Notes under the pieces: generated by a model | Databases searched by the model: none | Seen by the model: the letters and a program-made list of their open reading frames with translations, nothing else | What the model was told of the DNA's origin: nothing | Translations under genes and position numbers: made by a program | Assembly: GCF_008364685.1 (NCBI RefSeq) | Contig: NZ_VTTL01000007.1 | Location: forward strand, 124,001 to 188,000 | Reading direction: 5' to 3' | Origin: Xanthobacter oligotrophicus | Lineage (GTDB): Bacteria > Pseudomonadota > Alphaproteobacteria > Rhizobiales > Xanthobacteraceae | Length of the DNA stretch: 64,000 nucleotides | Shown here: positions 1 to 8,810 of the stretch, piece by piece | How positions within the stretch are numbered: position 1 is the first letter of the stretch | Layout: each line of letters starts with the position of its first letter

Positions 1-813
1 ACCAAGGGTCGCCTCTCCATCACCGTCTTCCCCTCGGGCCAGCTCGGCAACGAGGCGGCCATGCTGCAGCAGATGCAGACCGGCGCCCTCGACATGGGCT
101 GGATCATGACCGCGGAACTCGGCTCGCGGGTGCCGGCCATCGCCGCCATCAACGCCCCTTGGGTGGTGGATTCCACCGCCAAGGCCGGCAAGCTGGTGCG
201 CACCCCGGTGGCCATGAGCCTCTTGGACGTGCTGCCCAAGGAAACCGGGACAGTGGGCCTCGCCTGGGGCATCACCACCATGCGCGTCGTGTTCTCCGCG
301 AAGCCCATCACGGGCATCAAGGACCTGAACGGCATGAAGCTGCGCATCAACACCACGCCGGCCTATCGCGACTTCTACCAGCTGCTCGGCGCCGCCCCGA
401 CGCCGATCCCCACCCCGGCGGTGTTCGACGCCATGTCCAACGGCCAGGTGGACGGCCTGGAGGCCGACCTCGACTTCTCCTGGAACCAGCGCTTCGACAA
501 GGTGTCGAAGACCATGCTGAAGATGGACGCCATCTTCATGCCGGTCATCGCGCTGGTCTCCGGCCGCGTGTGGCAGACGCTCTCGCCCACCGACAAGGCG
601 CTCATCAGCAAGCTCACGAAGAGCGCGCTCGACGCCCAGGTGGACGAGACGGTGGTGAACGAGCCGGTACTGCTGGAGAAATTCAAGGCCGCGATCCCGA
701 TCAAGGTGGCGGAAGTGGCCGACCGCGAGAAGATCATCGCCGAATACGACAAGATCTGGCTGCCCAAGGCCCCGATCCTCGCCGACCTGCGCAAGGCCGG
801 CGCCGCCCTCTGA
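1..813 (+). CDS. TRAP transporter solute-binding protein, DctP family (5' partial)
   Basis: This is the periplasmic solute receptor of a TRAP transporter, which captures a small organic acid and hands it to a DctQ/DctM permease. The reading frame is open from the first base, so the signal peptide and N-terminus lie outside the window; 270 residues are visible. The opening PSGQLGNE stretch and the later FDAMSNGQVDGLEAD segment are typical of the DctP family. No dctQ or dctM gene follows; the next gene is a DapA-family lyase 70 bases downstream, so the substrate may be the acid that enzyme handles. The ligand cannot be read from the sequence. Confidence 0.9.
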   Translation, partial: TKGRLSITVFPSGQLGNEAAMLQQMQTGALDMGWIMTAELGSRVPAIAAINAPWVVDSTAKAGKLVRTPVAMSLLDVLPKETGTVGLAWGITTMRVVFSAKPITGIKDLNGMKLRINTTPAYRDFYQLLGAAPTPIPTPAVFDAMSNGQVDGLEADLDFSWNQRFDKVSKTMLKMDAIFMPVIALVSGRVWQTLSPTDKALISKLTKSALDAQVDETVVNEPVLLEKFKAAIPIKVAEVADREKIIAEYDKIWLPKAPILADLRKAGAAL

Positions 814-883
814 TCCCTGAAACCCGCACGCGGACAGGGCAGGGCCTTGTCCGCACCCCTTATCGACACAAGGATGACATGAG

Positions 884-1813
884 ATGAAGCCGGCAATCAG
901 CTGGGAAGGCGTCTTCCCGGCCGTGACCACCCAGTTCCGCGACGACTATTCGCTCGACATCGACGCCACCGCCAAGGTGATGGAAGGCCTGATCCGCGAC
1001 GGCGTGTCCGGCATGATCGTGTGTGGCACCGTGGGCGAGAACTGCTCGCTGACCACCGCGGAGAAGATCCAGGTGATGGAGGCCGGCAAGGCGGTGGCTG
1101 CCGGCCGGGTGCCGGTGATCTGCGGCATCGCCGAATTCACCAGCGACTTCGCCATCGCCACTGCAAAGGAGGCGGCCAAGGTGGGCGTGGACGGCATCAT
1201 GCTCATGCCGGCGCTGGTGTATTCCTCCAAGCCCCATGAGACGGCGGCGCATTTCCGCACCGTCTCCAAGGCCACCGACCTGCCGGTGATGATCTACAAC
1301 AACCCGCCGGTCTACAAGAACGACGTGACCCCGGACGTGGTTGCTTCCCTGGTGGATTGCGAAACCATCGTCTGTTTTAAGGAAAGCTCGGGCGACACCC
1401 GCCGTTTCATCGACCTGCGCAACAAGGTGGGCGACCGCTTCATCATGTTCGCCGGCCTCGACGACGTGGTGGTGGAGAGCATCGCCATGGGTGCGCAGGG
1501 CTGGGTGTCCGGCATGTCCAACGCCTTCCCGCGCGAGGGCGAGACCCTGTTCCGCCTCGCCCGCGCCGGCCGCTATGCGGAAGCCATGACGCTCTACGAG
1601 TGGTTCATGCCCCTGCTGCACCTCGACGCGCGCCCCGATCTCGTCCAGTGCATCAAGCTGTGCGAGCACGTCATGGGCCGTGGCACCTTCCTCACCCGCC
1701 CGCCGCGCCTGGCGCTGCTGGACCACGAGCGGGCCGAGGTGGAAGCGCTGATGGCGGCCGCCCTCAAGACCCGTCCGGAACTTCCCGACGTGGGGCTGAA
1801 GGCCGCGGCCTGA
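884..1813 (+). CDS. Dihydrodipicolinate synthase/N-acetylneuraminate lyase (DapA) family protein
   Basis: This is a class I aldolase or dehydratase of the DapA superfamily, 309 residues, the usual length for a full (beta/alpha)8 barrel. The Schiff-base lysine is K166 in CFKESSGD and the catalytic tyrosine is Y138 in IYNNP. GTVGEN near residue 48 is the carboxylate-binding loop. The ATG at 884 follows an AAGGA ribosome site. Because it sits between a TRAP receptor and an FAD-linked hydroxyacid dehydrogenase, it is more likely a catabolic oxo-acid or sugar-acid lyase or dehydratase than the lysine-pathway DapA. That is inference from context; the substrate is unknown. Confidence 0.88.
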   Translation: MKPAISWEGVFPAVTTQFRDDYSLDIDATAKVMEGLIRDGVSGMIVCGTVGENCSLTTAEKIQVMEAGKAVAAGRVPVICGIAEFTSDFAIATAKEAAKVGVDGIMLMPALVYSSKPHETAAHFRTVSKATDLPVMIYNNPPVYKNDVTPDVVASLVDCETIVCFKESSGDTRRFIDLRNKVGDRFIMFAGLDDVVVESIAMGAQGWVSGMSNAFPREGETLFRLARAGRYAEAMTLYEWFMPLLHLDARPDLVQCIKLCEHVMGRGTFLTRPPRLALLDHERAEVEALMAAALKTRPELPDVGLKAAA

Positions 1814-1835
1814 GGACTTTTCTGGCCCGGCCTTG

Positions 1836-1861
1836 CTCCCTCTCCCGTTTGCGGGGGAGGG
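1836..1861. repeat. Short palindromic repeat, copy 1
   Basis: This 26-base GC-rich imperfect palindrome (CCCTCTCCCG, TTTG, then CGGGGGAGGG) lies between the DapA-family gene and the FAD dehydrogenase. Its reverse complement matches 22528-22553 at 25 of 26 positions, so it belongs to a dispersed REP-like family. It could form a hairpin at the end of the upstream transcript. Confidence 0.75.
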
Positions 1862-1992
1862 ATGGGGAGGGGGCCTGTGCACGGTCCTGGCGCGACATGG
1901 GGTGTGAAGCACACCTGAGTGTGCTGCCCCCTACCGTCCCGCACCCAACCCCACCCTTGCGAAGCCGGGGGCCGTGCGGCACCCTCCCGGCC

Positions 1993-3444
1993 ATGTCGAG
2001 CCACGCCCCGCACCCCATCCTTCTCGATGCCGCCCGCCTCAAGGGGCTGCTGGAGCGCATCGCCGCGCGCATCGGTCCCGCCCGCGTGGTCACCGATGCG
2101 GCGGAGCTTGCCCCCTGGCTGGTTGAAGGCCGTGGCCTGTTCCAGGGTGCCACCCCGGCCATGGTGGAGCCGGCGACCACGGAAGACGTGTCCTTCATCG
2201 TCGCCGCGTGTGCCGAGGCGGGGGTTCCCGTGGTGCCGCAGGGCGGCAATACGGGGCTTGTGGGCGGGCAGGTGCCGTTCGGCGGCCTTCTGGTGTCGCT
2301 GCGGCGCATGAGCCGCATCCGCGACCTTGATCCCGTCGACCTCACCGTGGTGGCCGAGGCCGGCTGCACGCTGCATCAGGTGCAGCAGGCGGCGGCGGAG
2401 GCGGGCTGCCTGTTCCCCCTCTCCATCGCCTCGGAGGGCAGCTGCCGCATCGGCGGCAACCTCTCCACCAATGCCGGCGGCACCGCCGTGCTGCGCTACG
2501 GCAACATGCGGGAATTGACCTTCGGGCTGGAAGTGGTGCTGCCGGATGGGCGGGTGTGGAACGGCCTGTCCCGCCTGCGCAAGGACAATACCGGCTACGC
2601 GCTGAAAGACCTGTTCATCGGCGCGGAAGGCACCCTGGGCATCATCACCGCCGCCGTGCTGCGGCTCTATCCGGCGCCGCGCGCCCGCGCCACCACCCTC
2701 ACCGGCCTTTCAAGCCCCGATGCCGCCCTCAAGCTGTTCCAGCGGCTGCGGAACGTGGCGGGGGACGCGCTCACCGGCTTCGAGATCCTGCCGCGCTTCG
2801 GCATGGAGACGGTGCTGAAGCATATTCCCGGCACCACCCGCGCGCTGGCCGGCGACCACGGCTGGTATGCGCTTGCGGAACTCACCTCCACCCGTCGCGA
2901 CGACGACCTCTCCGCGCTGGCGCTTGAGGTGTTCGGCGAGGCGTTCGAGGCGGGGGAGATCGAGGATGCGGTGATCGCCGCCAGCGAGGCCCAGGCCGAG
3001 GCCCTGTGGAAGCTGCGCGAGGCGCTGTCGGACGCCCAGAAGTTCGAGGGCGGCTCCATCAAGCACGACGTGTCGGTGCCGGTGTCGCGGGTGCCGCACT
3101 TCATCGCCGAGGCGGCCCGCGCCTGCGAGGCCCACATGCCGGGGGTGCGGGTGTGCGCCTTCGGTCACATGGGCGACGGTAACATCCACTTCAACCTGAG
3201 CCAGCCGGTGGGCATGGACAAGGCGACCTATCTTGCCGGCTGGGAAGAGTTCAACCGCATCGTCCACGACATCGTGGCGGGGCTCGGCGGCTCCATCTCG
3301 GCGGAGCACGGCATCGGCCTGCTCAAGCGCGAGGAACTGCCCCTCTACAAGGACCCGGTGGCGCTGGAGCTGATGGCGGCCATCAAGGCCGCCATCGATC
3401 CCAAGGGCCTCGCCAATCCCGGCAAGGTGCTGCTGGGAGGGTAA
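1993..3444 (+). CDS. FAD-linked oxidase, D-2-hydroxyacid dehydrogenase (GlcD/D2HGDH type)
   Basis: The product is a 483-residue flavoprotein of the vanillyl-alcohol-oxidase fold that oxidises D-2-hydroxyacids such as D-lactate, glycolate or D-2-hydroxyglutarate to 2-oxoacids. The FAD-binding half covers roughly residues 40-220 and carries PQGGNTGLVGG, the diphosphate-binding loop, and GTLGI. The C-terminal half ends with GHMGDGNIHFN and SAEHGIG, the metal and substrate site of this family. The frame is open further upstream, but similarity begins only with MSSHAPHP, so the ATG at 1993 was chosen. The gene runs convergently into the MFS gene with a 12-base gap. The exact hydroxyacid is unknown. 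Confidence 0.88.
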   Translation: MSSHAPHPILLDAARLKGLLERIAARIGPARVVTDAAELAPWLVEGRGLFQGATPAMVEPATTEDVSFIVAACAEAGVPVVPQGGNTGLVGGQVPFGGLLVSLRRMSRIRDLDPVDLTVVAEAGCTLHQVQQAAAEAGCLFPLSIASEGSCRIGGNLSTNAGGTAVLRYGNMRELTFGLEVVLPDGRVWNGLSRLRKDNTGYALKDLFIGAEGTLGIITAAVLRLYPAPRARATTLTGLSSPDAALKLFQRLRNVAGDALTGFEILPRFGMETVLKHIPGTTRALAGDHGWYALAELTSTRRDDDLSALALEVFGEAFEAGEIEDAVIAASEAQAEALWKLREALSDAQKFEGGSIKHDVSVPVSRVPHFIAEAARACEAHMPGVRVCAFGHMGDGNIHFNLSQPVGMDKATYLAGWEEFNRIVHDIVAGLGGSISAEHGIGLLKREELPLYKDPVALELMAAIKAAIDPKGLANPGKVLLGG

Positions 3445-3456
3445 GACCCGTTTCCT

Positions 3457-4674
3457 TCACTGCGGCCGGCGGCGCACCGCGAAGGCGGTCAGCACCGCGA
3501 GGCCGAGGGGGATGGCCGCGCCCACGAACACCAGGCGCGGCAGGTGGTGGTCGAGCATGAGGCCGAACATCAGCGGCCCCAGAAGCGCGCCGATGTCGTA
3601 GCCCGAATACACCACCCCGAACACCTTGCCGGTCGCCCCCGCCGGCGCAGCGCTGCGCACCAGCACGTCGCGGGACGGCGTGGTCATGCCCATGGCGAAG
3701 CCCACCAGCGCCACCAGGCCCACCGTCACCTCCGGCGGCACCACCAGCATTGCTGCGAGCAGCGCCAGCGCGCAGGCCATCGCGAGCCCGCCCATGGCGA
3801 TGAGGTGATGGTTGGCGGTACGGTCCGCCACCGCCCCGCCCAAAGCGACGCCTGCCGCATTGCCGCACTGGTAGAGCGCGACCGCCAGCGTCGCCAGCGC
3901 CACCGTGGCGCCGAAGCCCTCCTTCAGGGCGACGATGGAGAAGCTCTGGATGCCCGAGAGCGAGATGGAGGTGAGCAGGAAGTACAGGAAGGCCGTGAGC
4001 ACCACCGGCATGGCCAGCACCTGGAAGAAGGTGGGGGCGGGACCGTGCGCGGCCTTGGCGCTGTGCGCGGCACCCTGCTCCGGATCGGTCTTCAGGGCCT
4101 TGCGGCAGACGAGGAGCACGAGGCCGAGCACCGCCACGCCGAGCCCCATGGCGCCGAGCGCCGTCCGCCAGCCAAAGGTGGTGGCGATGGCGGCGGAGAC
4201 GAGGGGCGAGAGCGCGAAGCCGATGCTGCCGGCGATCACATGGGCGGCGAAGGCGCGCCCCAGCCGGGCCGGCGCCACCTTGTGGCTGAGGATGGAGAGA
4301 TCCGCCGGGTGGTAGACCGAATTGCCGAGCCCCGCGAGGGCGGCCAGCGGCAGCAGCACCGCATAATGGGGCGCAAGGCCCATGGCCGCCGTGGCCGTGC
4401 CCTGCAGCAGCACCCCGCCCAAGAGCAGGCGATGGGCGCCGAAGCGGTCCACGAGGATGCCGGCCGTCACCTGGCCGACCCCGGAGAACAGATAGAACAC
4501 GGCGAGCACCGCGCCCAGGGCGAAGAAGGAAACGCCGAGGTCCGCCCGCATCATCAGGAACAGGGGGGCGAGGGCGAGCTGGAGAAAATGGCTGCAGAAA
4601 TGGGCGACGCCCACCGCGCCGATGGTGGAGACTTCCCCGGCCGGCCATTCGGCCGTTCGCGCATTCATGGTCAC
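3457..4674 (-). CDS. MFS transporter (Fsr-like)
   Basis: This is an integral inner-membrane carrier of the major facilitator superfamily, 405 residues with about twelve hydrophobic segments. Features seen are the loop motif DRFGAHRLLLGG between TM2 and TM3, the YHPADLSILSHK segment near TM4, and a hydrophilic central loop around residues 195-215 dividing two six-helix halves. The pattern resembles the fosmidomycin-resistance-protein (Fsr) branch, whose members are mostly exporters. It lies opposite the hydroxyacid dehydrogenase gene. Substrate and direction cannot be told. Confidence 0.85.
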   Translation of the reverse strand: MTMNARTAEWPAGEVSTIGAVGVAHFCSHFLQLALAPLFLMMRADLGVSFFALGAVLAVFYLFSGVGQVTAGILVDRFGAHRLLLGGVLLQGTATAAMGLAPHYAVLLPLAALAGLGNSVYHPADLSILSHKVAPARLGRAFAAHVIAGSIGFALSPLVSAAIATTFGWRTALGAMGLGVAVLGLVLLVCRKALKTDPEQGAAHSAKAAHGPAPTFFQVLAMPVVLTAFLYFLLTSISLSGIQSFSIVALKEGFGATVALATLAVALYQCGNAAGVALGGAVADRTANHHLIAMGGLAMACALALLAAMLVVPPEVTVGLVALVGFAMGMTTPSRDVLVRSAAPAGATGKVFGVVYSGYDIGALLGPLMFGLMLDHHLPRLVFVGAAIPLGLAVLTAFAVRRRPQ

Positions 4675-4910
4675 GTCGACACTCCTCCCCGAGCCGGCAT
4701 GATGCCGTCCCTCCCGGCGATTGCCGCCGGTTATTGCGCCTCCCCTCGTCTGGTCCGCGGCGGGGTTGATCCCTCGCCCTTATGATCTCGTGTCCGCTCG
4801 CGCGGGCATGGTGTCTTACCCTGTTGCCGCCGTCACCGTCACCCTCGAAGCGGGGTGCGGGCCTTCACGTTTGCGCACGGTCCGTGTCGGCAAGGGCGCT
4901 CATCTGGCGC

Positions 4911-6962
4911 TTATCTGGTACGGCGCGGTCCGTGGCCGCCGAAGTACCGCAGCGTCAGGCAGGTGATGTCGTCGGCCTGCGGCGCGCCGCGCTCGAACAC
5001 GTGGACCGAGGCGAGCACGCGCTCCGACAGTTCGGGCACCGACCAGTCCGCCGCCCCGCTGCGGAGCAGGTCTTCCAGCCGCTCCTCGCCATAGGGCTTC
5101 TCGTCCACGTCGAACGCCTCGTTCACGCCGTCGGTGTAGAGGAAGAGGGTGTCGCCCGGCTGGAGATGGAGTTCATGCTCCACGTAGACGAAGCCTTCCA
5201 GCACCGCCACCGCCATGCCGCCGGTGGAGGGCACGGTGGAGACTTCGCCCGCGCGGGTGATGCGGTAGGGCAGGTTGTGGCCGGCATTCACATAGGTGAC
5301 GCGCCCCGAGGACAGGTCGATCACGCCGTACAGCACGGTGACGAACAGCATCTGCTCGTTCTCCACCGCGAGCAGGTCGTTGAGGCGGCGGATGGAGCTG
5401 GCCGGCGAGCGCTCGAACAAGGCGGTGGAGCGCAGGAGCGTGCGGGCGATGGCCATGAACAGGGCCGCCGGCACGCCCTTGCCGGAGACATCCGCCACCA
5501 CGAAGCCGAGGTTGGTGTCGTCGATCATGAAGTAGTCGTAGAAATCGCCGCCCACCTCGCGAGCCGGCGTCATCTGGCCGTGGATGGCGACGCGGGCGTC
5601 CGGCGGGAATTCCTTGGGCAGGATGGCAAGCTGCACCTGCCGGGCGATCTCCAGCTCCTGCTGCAGGCCGGCGAGCTTGGTCTTGGTGATGAGGGCTTCG
5701 CGCAGTTCCACCACCATGGAGGACAGCCGGGTGTGCTGCTCCACGATGCGCCGCGACAGGTCGTGCAGCACGCGGGCGACGCGCCGCAGCTCGTCGTCCT
5801 GCTCGCCCTCGGAGCCCTTGGCGAGCAGCGCGAGCACTTCCTCGCGGTCGGTGGGGTCGATGGCGTCGGCGAGTGCCTGGAGCTCGGCGGAGATCACCGC
5901 TTCCTGCCGGCGGCGCACGCGCTCGCGCTGGCGCCGGGTCTCGGCCAGGGCCTGCACATTGCCGCGCAGGGCGAGCACGGCGGAGGCGATGCGGCCGATC
6001 TCGTCGTTGCCCACGTGGCCGACGGTGACGGAGGTGTCGCCCCGCGCCAGCGCCTGGAGCACGTCGATGGCCGATTCCAGCGGCCGGAAGCTGTACCAGA
6101 GGAAGACGTTGAGCCCGATGACGCCGATCAGCACCAGGCCGATGGCGCCGGCCACCGCCGACTGGCGGATGAAGGCAGTCGCCTGGACGGTCTCGGTGGT
6201 GTCCTCGAAGCTCACCAGCGCGCCCACGGTGCTGGCGCTGATGTCGGAAATGGGGATGCTGGTGACGTTGTAGTTGCGCCCCTCCAGCACCATGCGCTCG
6301 GAGGTGGGCCGGCGCGGCGTGATGGCGAGCTTGGCCCGCTCCCACAGGCGGAAGTCGGTGCTGGCCACCACCCGGCCGCGCAGGGTGACGAGGGTGGTGG
6401 TGGCGGTGAGGCCGCGGGCGAAGCGCTCCATGCCGAGGGCGGCGTCGCGCCCGAGGATCAGCACGGCGGTGCCCTTGCCCGGCAGCTCCACGGTGCGGGT
6501 GGTCAGCACGATCACCTGGTTCGCGCCCACCTGCCGCAGGCCCGAGAGCACCTCGCCCTTGAGCGCCCGGTCGAGGCTGCCGGCGTCGAGGATGTAGCGG
6601 TTGGCAGTGCCGCCGTCGCTGAACACCACCTCGCGGTCGGCGCTCATCACCTCGAAATAGGTGTCGTCGTCGTTGATGTTGACGCCGAGTTCGCGGATGG
6701 CGGCGGCAACGCCCGGCCGGTCGGAGAAGCCGAGCGCGATGCGGAAGGCGGCGGAGCTGTCCACCCGCTCGAGGATGCGGGCGAGGTTCGAGGTCTGGAA
6801 GGCGACGATCTCGCGCCAGAGCACGGTCTGGCCCTCGATGGCAAGCTCGGCCTCCTGGGTCTCGGCCACGCGGTCGCGCAGCAGGGTGGCGCCCCAGATG
6901 CCCAGCATGAGGACGGCGAAGCCGAGGGCGACGATGAGGGTGATGCGGGTGCGCAGCAGCAT
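4911..6962 (-). CDS. Membrane sensor HAMP-SpoIIE (PP2C-type) serine phosphatase, RsbU-like
   Basis: This 683-residue protein is the likely input of the partner-switch system in this cluster. It would dephosphorylate a phospho-STAS antagonist. TM1 is about residues 7-28; a periplasmic sensor region (29-265, Cache-like) precedes TM2 (267-291). A HAMP linker (about 290-343) and a coiled coil (about 405-445) lead into the SpoIIE domain (about 450-675). The metal-binding acidic motifs are visible: GGDFYDYF (471-478), ADVSGKGVPAALFMA (from 490) and FLYTDGVNEAFD. Its start overlaps the stop of the upstream sensor gene, so both are probably translated as a unit. The natural targets would be the STAS proteins at 13459 and 16210. 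Confidence 0.9.
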   Translation of the reverse strand: MLLRTRITLIVALGFAVLMLGIWGATLLRDRVAETQEAELAIEGQTVLWREIVAFQTSNLARILERVDSSAAFRIALGFSDRPGVAAAIRELGVNINDDDTYFEVMSADREVVFSDGGTANRYILDAGSLDRALKGEVLSGLRQVGANQVIVLTTRTVELPGKGTAVLILGRDAALGMERFARGLTATTTLVTLRGRVVASTDFRLWERAKLAITPRRPTSERMVLEGRNYNVTSIPISDISASTVGALVSFEDTTETVQATAFIRQSAVAGAIGLVLIGVIGLNVFLWYSFRPLESAIDVLQALARGDTSVTVGHVGNDEIGRIASAVLALRGNVQALAETRRQRERVRRRQEAVISAELQALADAIDPTDREEVLALLAKGSEGEQDDELRRVARVLHDLSRRIVEQHTRLSSMVVELREALITKTKLAGLQQELEIARQVQLAILPKEFPPDARVAIHGQMTPAREVGGDFYDYFMIDDTNLGFVVADVSGKGVPAALFMAIARTLLRSTALFERSPASSIRRLNDLLAVENEQMLFVTVLYGVIDLSSGRVTYVNAGHNLPYRITRAGEVSTVPSTGGMAVAVLEGFVYVEHELHLQPGDTLFLYTDGVNEAFDVDEKPYGEERLEDLLRSGAADWSVPELSERVLASVHVFERGAPQADDITCLTLRYFGGHGPRRTR

Positions 6963-7795
6963 CAGACCCCTCGTTCCTTCTCAGCCGCGCCGGGCGGGGC
7001 CAGCACCTCGCGCCGCACCCGTTCTACGTCCGGCCGCAGCCCCCCGTCGAAATCCACGGCCAGCAATTCCTCCGCATAGGCGTCGAACACGGAGCGGCGA
7101 TCGGCCACCCGCCGGTTGCCCCGTTCCAGCGCCCGCAATGCGCGCCCCACCGCGCCGCGTGGCCCGGACCGGCGGCTGTAGCGCAAGGGGTCGTCGGAGG
7201 TGCCGTATTCCCCCTCCACCGCCCCGAGCAGACCCTCGGTGAGCCGTCCGCGGCTGCGCTCCAGGGCGCCGCCCACGAGGAGGCCGGCGGCGAGGGCGGC
7301 GAGGGCGGCGCAGACCGCCACCACCACCGCCGCCTTGACGCCGATGTCGGCGAACGAGGTGGCGAGGGCCGCCGGATTGGTGGTCACCTCCACAGAGGCC
7401 ACGGTATTGCCGTCCACCGTCACCGGCGCGGACACCGAATCAGTACCCGGATGTTCGCCGATGGCGCTGCCGATCTCGCGCCCGTCGGCGCCGCGCAGGA
7501 CGATCTGGGTCAGGCCTGGCGTGCGCGCCAAGGTTTCGGACAGGTGGATCTCAACCCCCGGCAGCAGCTTCAACGGGATGCCGAAGCGCGCGGCCTTCTC
7601 GAATTGCTGCGCCAGGGTCCGCGCCACCGAGGTGCCGATGACGAGGGCGTCGCGCCGCGCGCTCTCCTCCACCCGCGCGCGGTAGCCGTTGAGGAGCAGC
7701 GCCGCGGCGATTGAGCCGAGGATGAAGGTGACCAGGAGGGCGAACAAGCCGGTCAACAGGCGGGCACGTCCCCCCTCCGGAAGCTCATGCCGCAT
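6962..7795 (-). CDS. Two-TM periplasmic sensor protein without output domain (sensor B)
   Basis: No named family is recognised with certainty. The 277-residue protein has TM1 at about 14-36, a periplasmic domain of about 115 residues, TM2 at about 153-175, and a cytoplasmic tail of about 100 residues with no enzymatic motif. The periplasmic part shares a pattern with the neighbours at 7785, 8811 and 9542: GIPL near residue 71, then about 25 residues later a PGLTQIVLRGADG strand-turn like a Cache-fold core. It overlaps the next upstream gene by 11 bases and abuts the phosphatase gene. I infer that it conveys a periplasmic signal to the phosphatase. Confidence 0.7.
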   Translation of the reverse strand: MRHELPEGGRARLLTGLFALLVTFILGSIAAALLLNGYRARVEESARRDALVIGTSVARTLAQQFEKAARFGIPLKLLPGVEIHLSETLARTPGLTQIVLRGADGREIGSAIGEHPGTDSVSAPVTVDGNTVASVEVTTNPAALATSFADIGVKAAVVVAVCAALAALAAGLLVGGALERSRGRLTEGLLGAVEGEYGTSDDPLRYSRRSGPRGAVGRALRALERGNRRVADRRSVFDAYAEELLAVDFDGGLRPDVERVRREVLAPPGAAEKERGV

Positions 7796-8531
7796 CGTCG
7801 AGCGCTCCCAACTGGCCGAGGCCGCGATCGACGCGGGCTTCGGCGTCGCGCCAGCTCTTCACCGTTTCATCGGCGAGTTGCGTGAGGGGACCGTCGTCGG
7901 TGGATGTCGCCCCTTCGCCGCTGAGGATGCGGGCGACCCGGTCGAACGGCCGGGTCAGAACATAGGCGAAAAGCAAAGCGGCGAGGCTGGCGGCCAGCGC
8001 CGCGGCGAGGGTGAGGATCGCGGTGCGGGAGACGAGGTCGAGGCCGAGCCGGTTGGCGCGGGAGCTGCGCGCCTCGTCCGAGACCGTCACCGAAATGCCG
8101 CCGGCGACGCCGAGGTCGTTCTCGAATCGGGTTCCGAACACCGTGTCGCCGCGCTCCGCCTCGGTCCACACCTCTTCGGCGGCCAGGCGGCGGACCCAGT
8201 CCGGGGCCACTTCCTCGCCGATCACGCTGCGGTCGGTGGAATAGATGGCCCGGCCGGCGGCGTTGAAGATGTCGATGGCGAGGATGGAGGGGTCGCTCGC
8301 CTTCTCGCGCTCGATGCGCGGCTGCAGCAGCGAGATCTGGTCGAGCAGCAGGCCGATGGAGAGGTTGGCCTCGGTGGAGGCGCGCAGGGTGCCGAGCAGG
8401 TTGGCGACGCGGGCGCGCTCGATCTCCTCGCCCACCTTGTCGCTTGCCGTGAAGGCAATGGCCGCCACAGCGATCACCGCGACGCTCACGGAAAGGACAG
8501 CGACCAGGATGAGCCGGCTTACGAAAGTCAT
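7785..8531 (-). CDS. Two-TM periplasmic sensor protein without output domain (sensor A)
   Basis: This 248-residue protein has TM1 at about 5-29, a periplasmic Cache-like domain (30-168) with the core SILAIDIFNAAGRAIYSTD (82-100), TM2 at about 171-192, and a short cytoplasmic tail of about 55 residues. No kinase, cyclase or methyl-acceptor domain follows, which is unusual for a Cache protein. It is first in the leftward operon sensor A - sensor B - SpoIIE phosphatase, with overlapping ends. It may act as an accessory subunit of the phosphatase sensor; this is inference from gene order. Confidence 0.7.
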   Translation of the reverse strand: MTFVSRLILVAVLSVSVAVIAVAAIAFTASDKVGEEIERARVANLLGTLRASTEANLSIGLLLDQISLLQPRIEREKASDPSILAIDIFNAAGRAIYSTDRSVIGEEVAPDWVRRLAAEEVWTEAERGDTVFGTRFENDLGVAGGISVTVSDEARSSRANRLGLDLVSRTAILTLAAALAASLAALLFAYVLTRPFDRVARILSGEGATSTDDGPLTQLADETVKSWRDAEARVDRGLGQLGALDDAA

Positions 8532-8654
8532 GCAGTGAGCTTCGGTGGAAGGACCGGCGGGACGTTAACCGCCAGCTTCAAGCCAAACCAGACAAAAAAC
8601 TCATCCGCGACCAAAAAAACCTTCAATCTCAGGTCCCTTTTCGTGGCATGAAAG

Positions 8655-8670
8655 ACCCTGCCGGCAGGGT
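8655..8670. promoter_or_regulatory. 16-base perfect palindrome in the divergent sensor promoter region
   Basis: ACCCTGCC followed by GGCAGGGT is perfectly self-complementary and lies in the 279-base gap between the two divergent halves of the partner-switch cluster (starts at 8531 and 8811). It is a candidate operator shared by both directions; no protein is assigned to it. The rest of the gap shows no gene. Confidence 0.4.
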
Positions 8671-8810
8671 AGGAGGTCGCCTCTGTCGCAAATTGCAGGC
8701 TGCGGCAAGACGGTTCGGCCAAGACTTTTCGGGCCGTTCCTGCGGACCAGACGCCGACCAAGATCGATGCCGGCCCCTCCAGGCGGACCAGAGACACGCG
8801 GATCCAACAC

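Noticed and set aside
3544-4785. A 413-codon plus-strand frame opposite the MFS gene
   Set aside because: It has shadow-frame composition (Arg/His/Gln/Glu-rich); the MFS helices on the minus strand explain the region.
4782-7079. A 765-codon open frame on the plus strand opposite the phosphatase and sensor B genes
   Set aside because: Its translation is a compositionally biased His/Gly/Ala/Arg mix without domains. The minus-strand frames show clear HAMP and SpoIIE motifs. It is a GC-rich shadow frame.
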